A DNA stretch of 64,000 nucleotides, taken from contig CAJZBQ010000060.1 in NCBI GenBank assembly GCA_914767885.1, positions 620,001-684,000 on the forward strand, in the 5' to 3' direction. This document shows, in pieces, positions 62,764-64,000 of the stretch. Numbering within the stretch: position 1 is the first letter of the stretch; every line of letters starts with the position of its first letter. This stretch comes from Blepharisma stoltei (taxonomy: Eukaryota > Ciliophora > Heterotrichea > Heterotrichida > Blepharismidae). The translations under genes were made by a program, and so were the position numbers. The notes beneath the pieces were generated by a model that was not told where the DNA came from, ran no database searches, and saw nothing but the letters and a program-made list of their open reading frames with translations.

Positions 62764-64000
62764 TTAATCTTGGAATTGGGCATGAAATTTATAGTCATTT
62801 ATTGAGAAAATGTCATCATTATTGATTTTTTCAAATGCAGAAAATTCTTGGTGGTCTATTTGACTTCTCCGCTTTAGCCCAAAGTAAGTAAAGTTTCTTG
62901 ATTCAAGGTCTTTTAGATATATCTTTCCACCAATTCATTCAAATTGAGCGTGTTTTCGACTTATTTCATCATTATTTAGTATAATGTCATCCCTTTCTAC
63001 AGATCTTCCTATTATAAAATTTCTTTCAGTTAAGCGTATCTTTGTTTCCAATCCGTGGAGCTCTCCTTTATTCCAACGGATTGTAATTTCACTTTTATTA
63101 ATATAAATGACCTCAAAAATTTGACTTGATTGAATTTTACCTAGCCTGATGATCATTCCTGGCTGAAGAGCTATTGGATGATTTGGACTGAGTCTTTTCC
63201 AGACAATTGATCTATAAAATTCGTTTTTGTCACTATTAGAGGTCGTAAGACCATTTTATGGCGGAGCCAAAGCTCACCGCCTAGGCCTTATGGCCTTAAT
63301 TACCCACCGCAAGTGACGACAAGGCAGTTTATCTCCTCATCTCGCGCCTGTTGTCTTGGCCAGAACACCCATTTTCGATGCGATTAACCCTATTAACTTG
63401 GGTCTCCTCCATCGGAGTCCGATGAGCTGTGGACTTGCTTCCATCTTGCCTTAGACGATTCACCTCTCTGCCAACTCTGAATTGCGCAGAGATCGTGCAG
63501 CCTATGCTGCCCAGTCTTCGTCCCACATGCCTTGATGTCGGTCTATCTCACCAGCCATCCTATCCCAGGAGCCCCGTTCACCCGATGGTAGGGCTCGGCT
63601 AAAGGAAAAGCTCAAGGTCTGTAGAGCAAAAACCTCACCTGGGAGAAATAACTAACTTAATTTAAGCATGCTCTAGGTCGGTCGAGCTGGATTTCTCGGA
63701 CATTTATTTCTAACTTAATCTAATCACTATAAGAAGTATCAACACAATAAAATCCATCATCCAAATTTACAATACACATATGAATTTGGCTGAAATATGA
63801 CCATATAGGGTCGAAATTTACTTTATTTATATTTTCACCATCTATATATTTCCCAAATGCAGTTACCCTCTTGGTCTTGTCTTTATTATTAGCAATAATT
63901 ATCTGCTGCCCTACTTGTAAAAATATCAATTCATTAGGAGCAGCCATAACTGTTAATGCCAAATTAGGTTTAAAATCACTATTTTTTTCTATTCTATACT
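62764..64000 (-). CDS. FHA-domain protein (5' end beyond window)
   Basis: The frame is open to the right edge, so the start may be outside (an ATG lies near 63947: MAAPNELIFLQVGQQI). A retroelement at 63237-63723 is removed in frame (DTSYSDKNEFYRS). The FHA domain is near the C-terminus: FIIGRSVERDDIILNNDEIS, RKHAQFEW, LKDLESRNFTYF - the conserved GR, SRKHA and N residues that bind phosphothreonine. An upstream part has WSYFSQIHMCIVNLDDG, perhaps a second FHA-like fold. Likely a signalling or DNA-damage adaptor; partner unknown. Confidence 0.78.
63237..63723 (+). mobile_element. Retroelement in FHA gene
   Basis: 487 bp, duplication TCACTAT (63230-63236, 63724-63730; similarity runs further as TAGAGGT/AAGAAGT). 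GC-rich, ends with AACTTAATCTAA tail. Head has CCATTTTATGGCGGAGCC. Confidence 0.78.

Noticed and set aside
4275..63723. tRNA or rRNA genes within the GC-rich blocks
   Set aside because: Short tRNA-like phrases occur but no cloverleaf could be drawn; the blocks are repeated, TSD-flanked retroelements.
1..64000. Bacterial origin with operons
   Set aside because: Introns, kinesin, HDAC, histone, FYVE and SF3B6 genes are eukaryotic; tight spacing reflects a compact ciliate genome.

Overview
This window looks like micronuclear (germline) DNA of a heterotrich ciliate, most likely Blepharisma or a close relative. Three things seen in the sequence point there. (1) In conserved positions UGA reads as tryptophan (WD40, MFS, MATE, SDR and HDAC genes), while TAA and TAG end genes. 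(2) Spliceosomal introns are 15-16 nt with GT..AG ends; about fifteen can be read directly. (3) Nearly every longer gene is split inside its exons by AT-rich MITEs, GC-rich TSD-flanked retroelements or palindromic elements. In most cases removing the insert plus one copy of the flanking direct repeat restores the reading frame, as expected of internal eliminated sequences (IESs) that are cut out when the somatic nucleus forms. The species name rests on general knowledge of heterotrich genomes; no search was run.

Layout. 1-1660: Rab7-type GTPase and an ABHD17-type hydrolase (both -). 2164-13627: a giant EML-type WD40 gene (+) broken by at least nine inserts. 13701-15686: histone H2A (+) and a porin-like beta-barrel (-, split by a MITE-in-MITE). 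15832-19412: BABAM1/MERIT40-like and an Sfi1-like centrin-binding protein. 19430-22256: FYVE protein (-), LITAF-like protein (+), COPI-associated/TVP15-like protein (-). 22282-28869: a very large kelch+EGF membrane protein (-). 29037-32238: Nudix hydrolase, Enhancer-of-polycomb-like protein, membrane histidine kinase-like protein. 32627-36617: Myb+linker-histone protein, small coiled-coil protein, tRNA-guanine transglycosylase (all -). 36620-43100: a duplicated, rearranged block with three FAM210/DUF1279-like paralogues. 43144-46953: class I HDAC, a membrane protein, EAPP-like protein, CCT-motif protein. 47739-51904: MFS and MATE transporters. 53386-58744: C2H2 zinc finger, SF3B6, kinesin. 58799-64000: two acidic/coiled-coil genes, an SDR enzyme, and an FHA protein running off the right edge.

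Mobile DNA falls into classes that can be separated by eye: (a) TIR MITE families A (TTTAAATTG termini), B (TCCGTGAGYGAACAAAA termini) and D (TTAATCGAACG termini), with 3-bp TNA target duplications and a shared end architecture (hairpin at one end, two tandem TIR copies at the other); (b) GC-richer SINE-like retroelements with 7-17 bp target duplications and short tails; (c) TA-bounded long palindromes that mostly start TATAG and end CTATA; (d) short TA-bounded or other inserts. Genes are otherwise tightly packed, with intergenic gaps often of 10-60 bp. No tRNA, rRNA or CRISPR was recognised.
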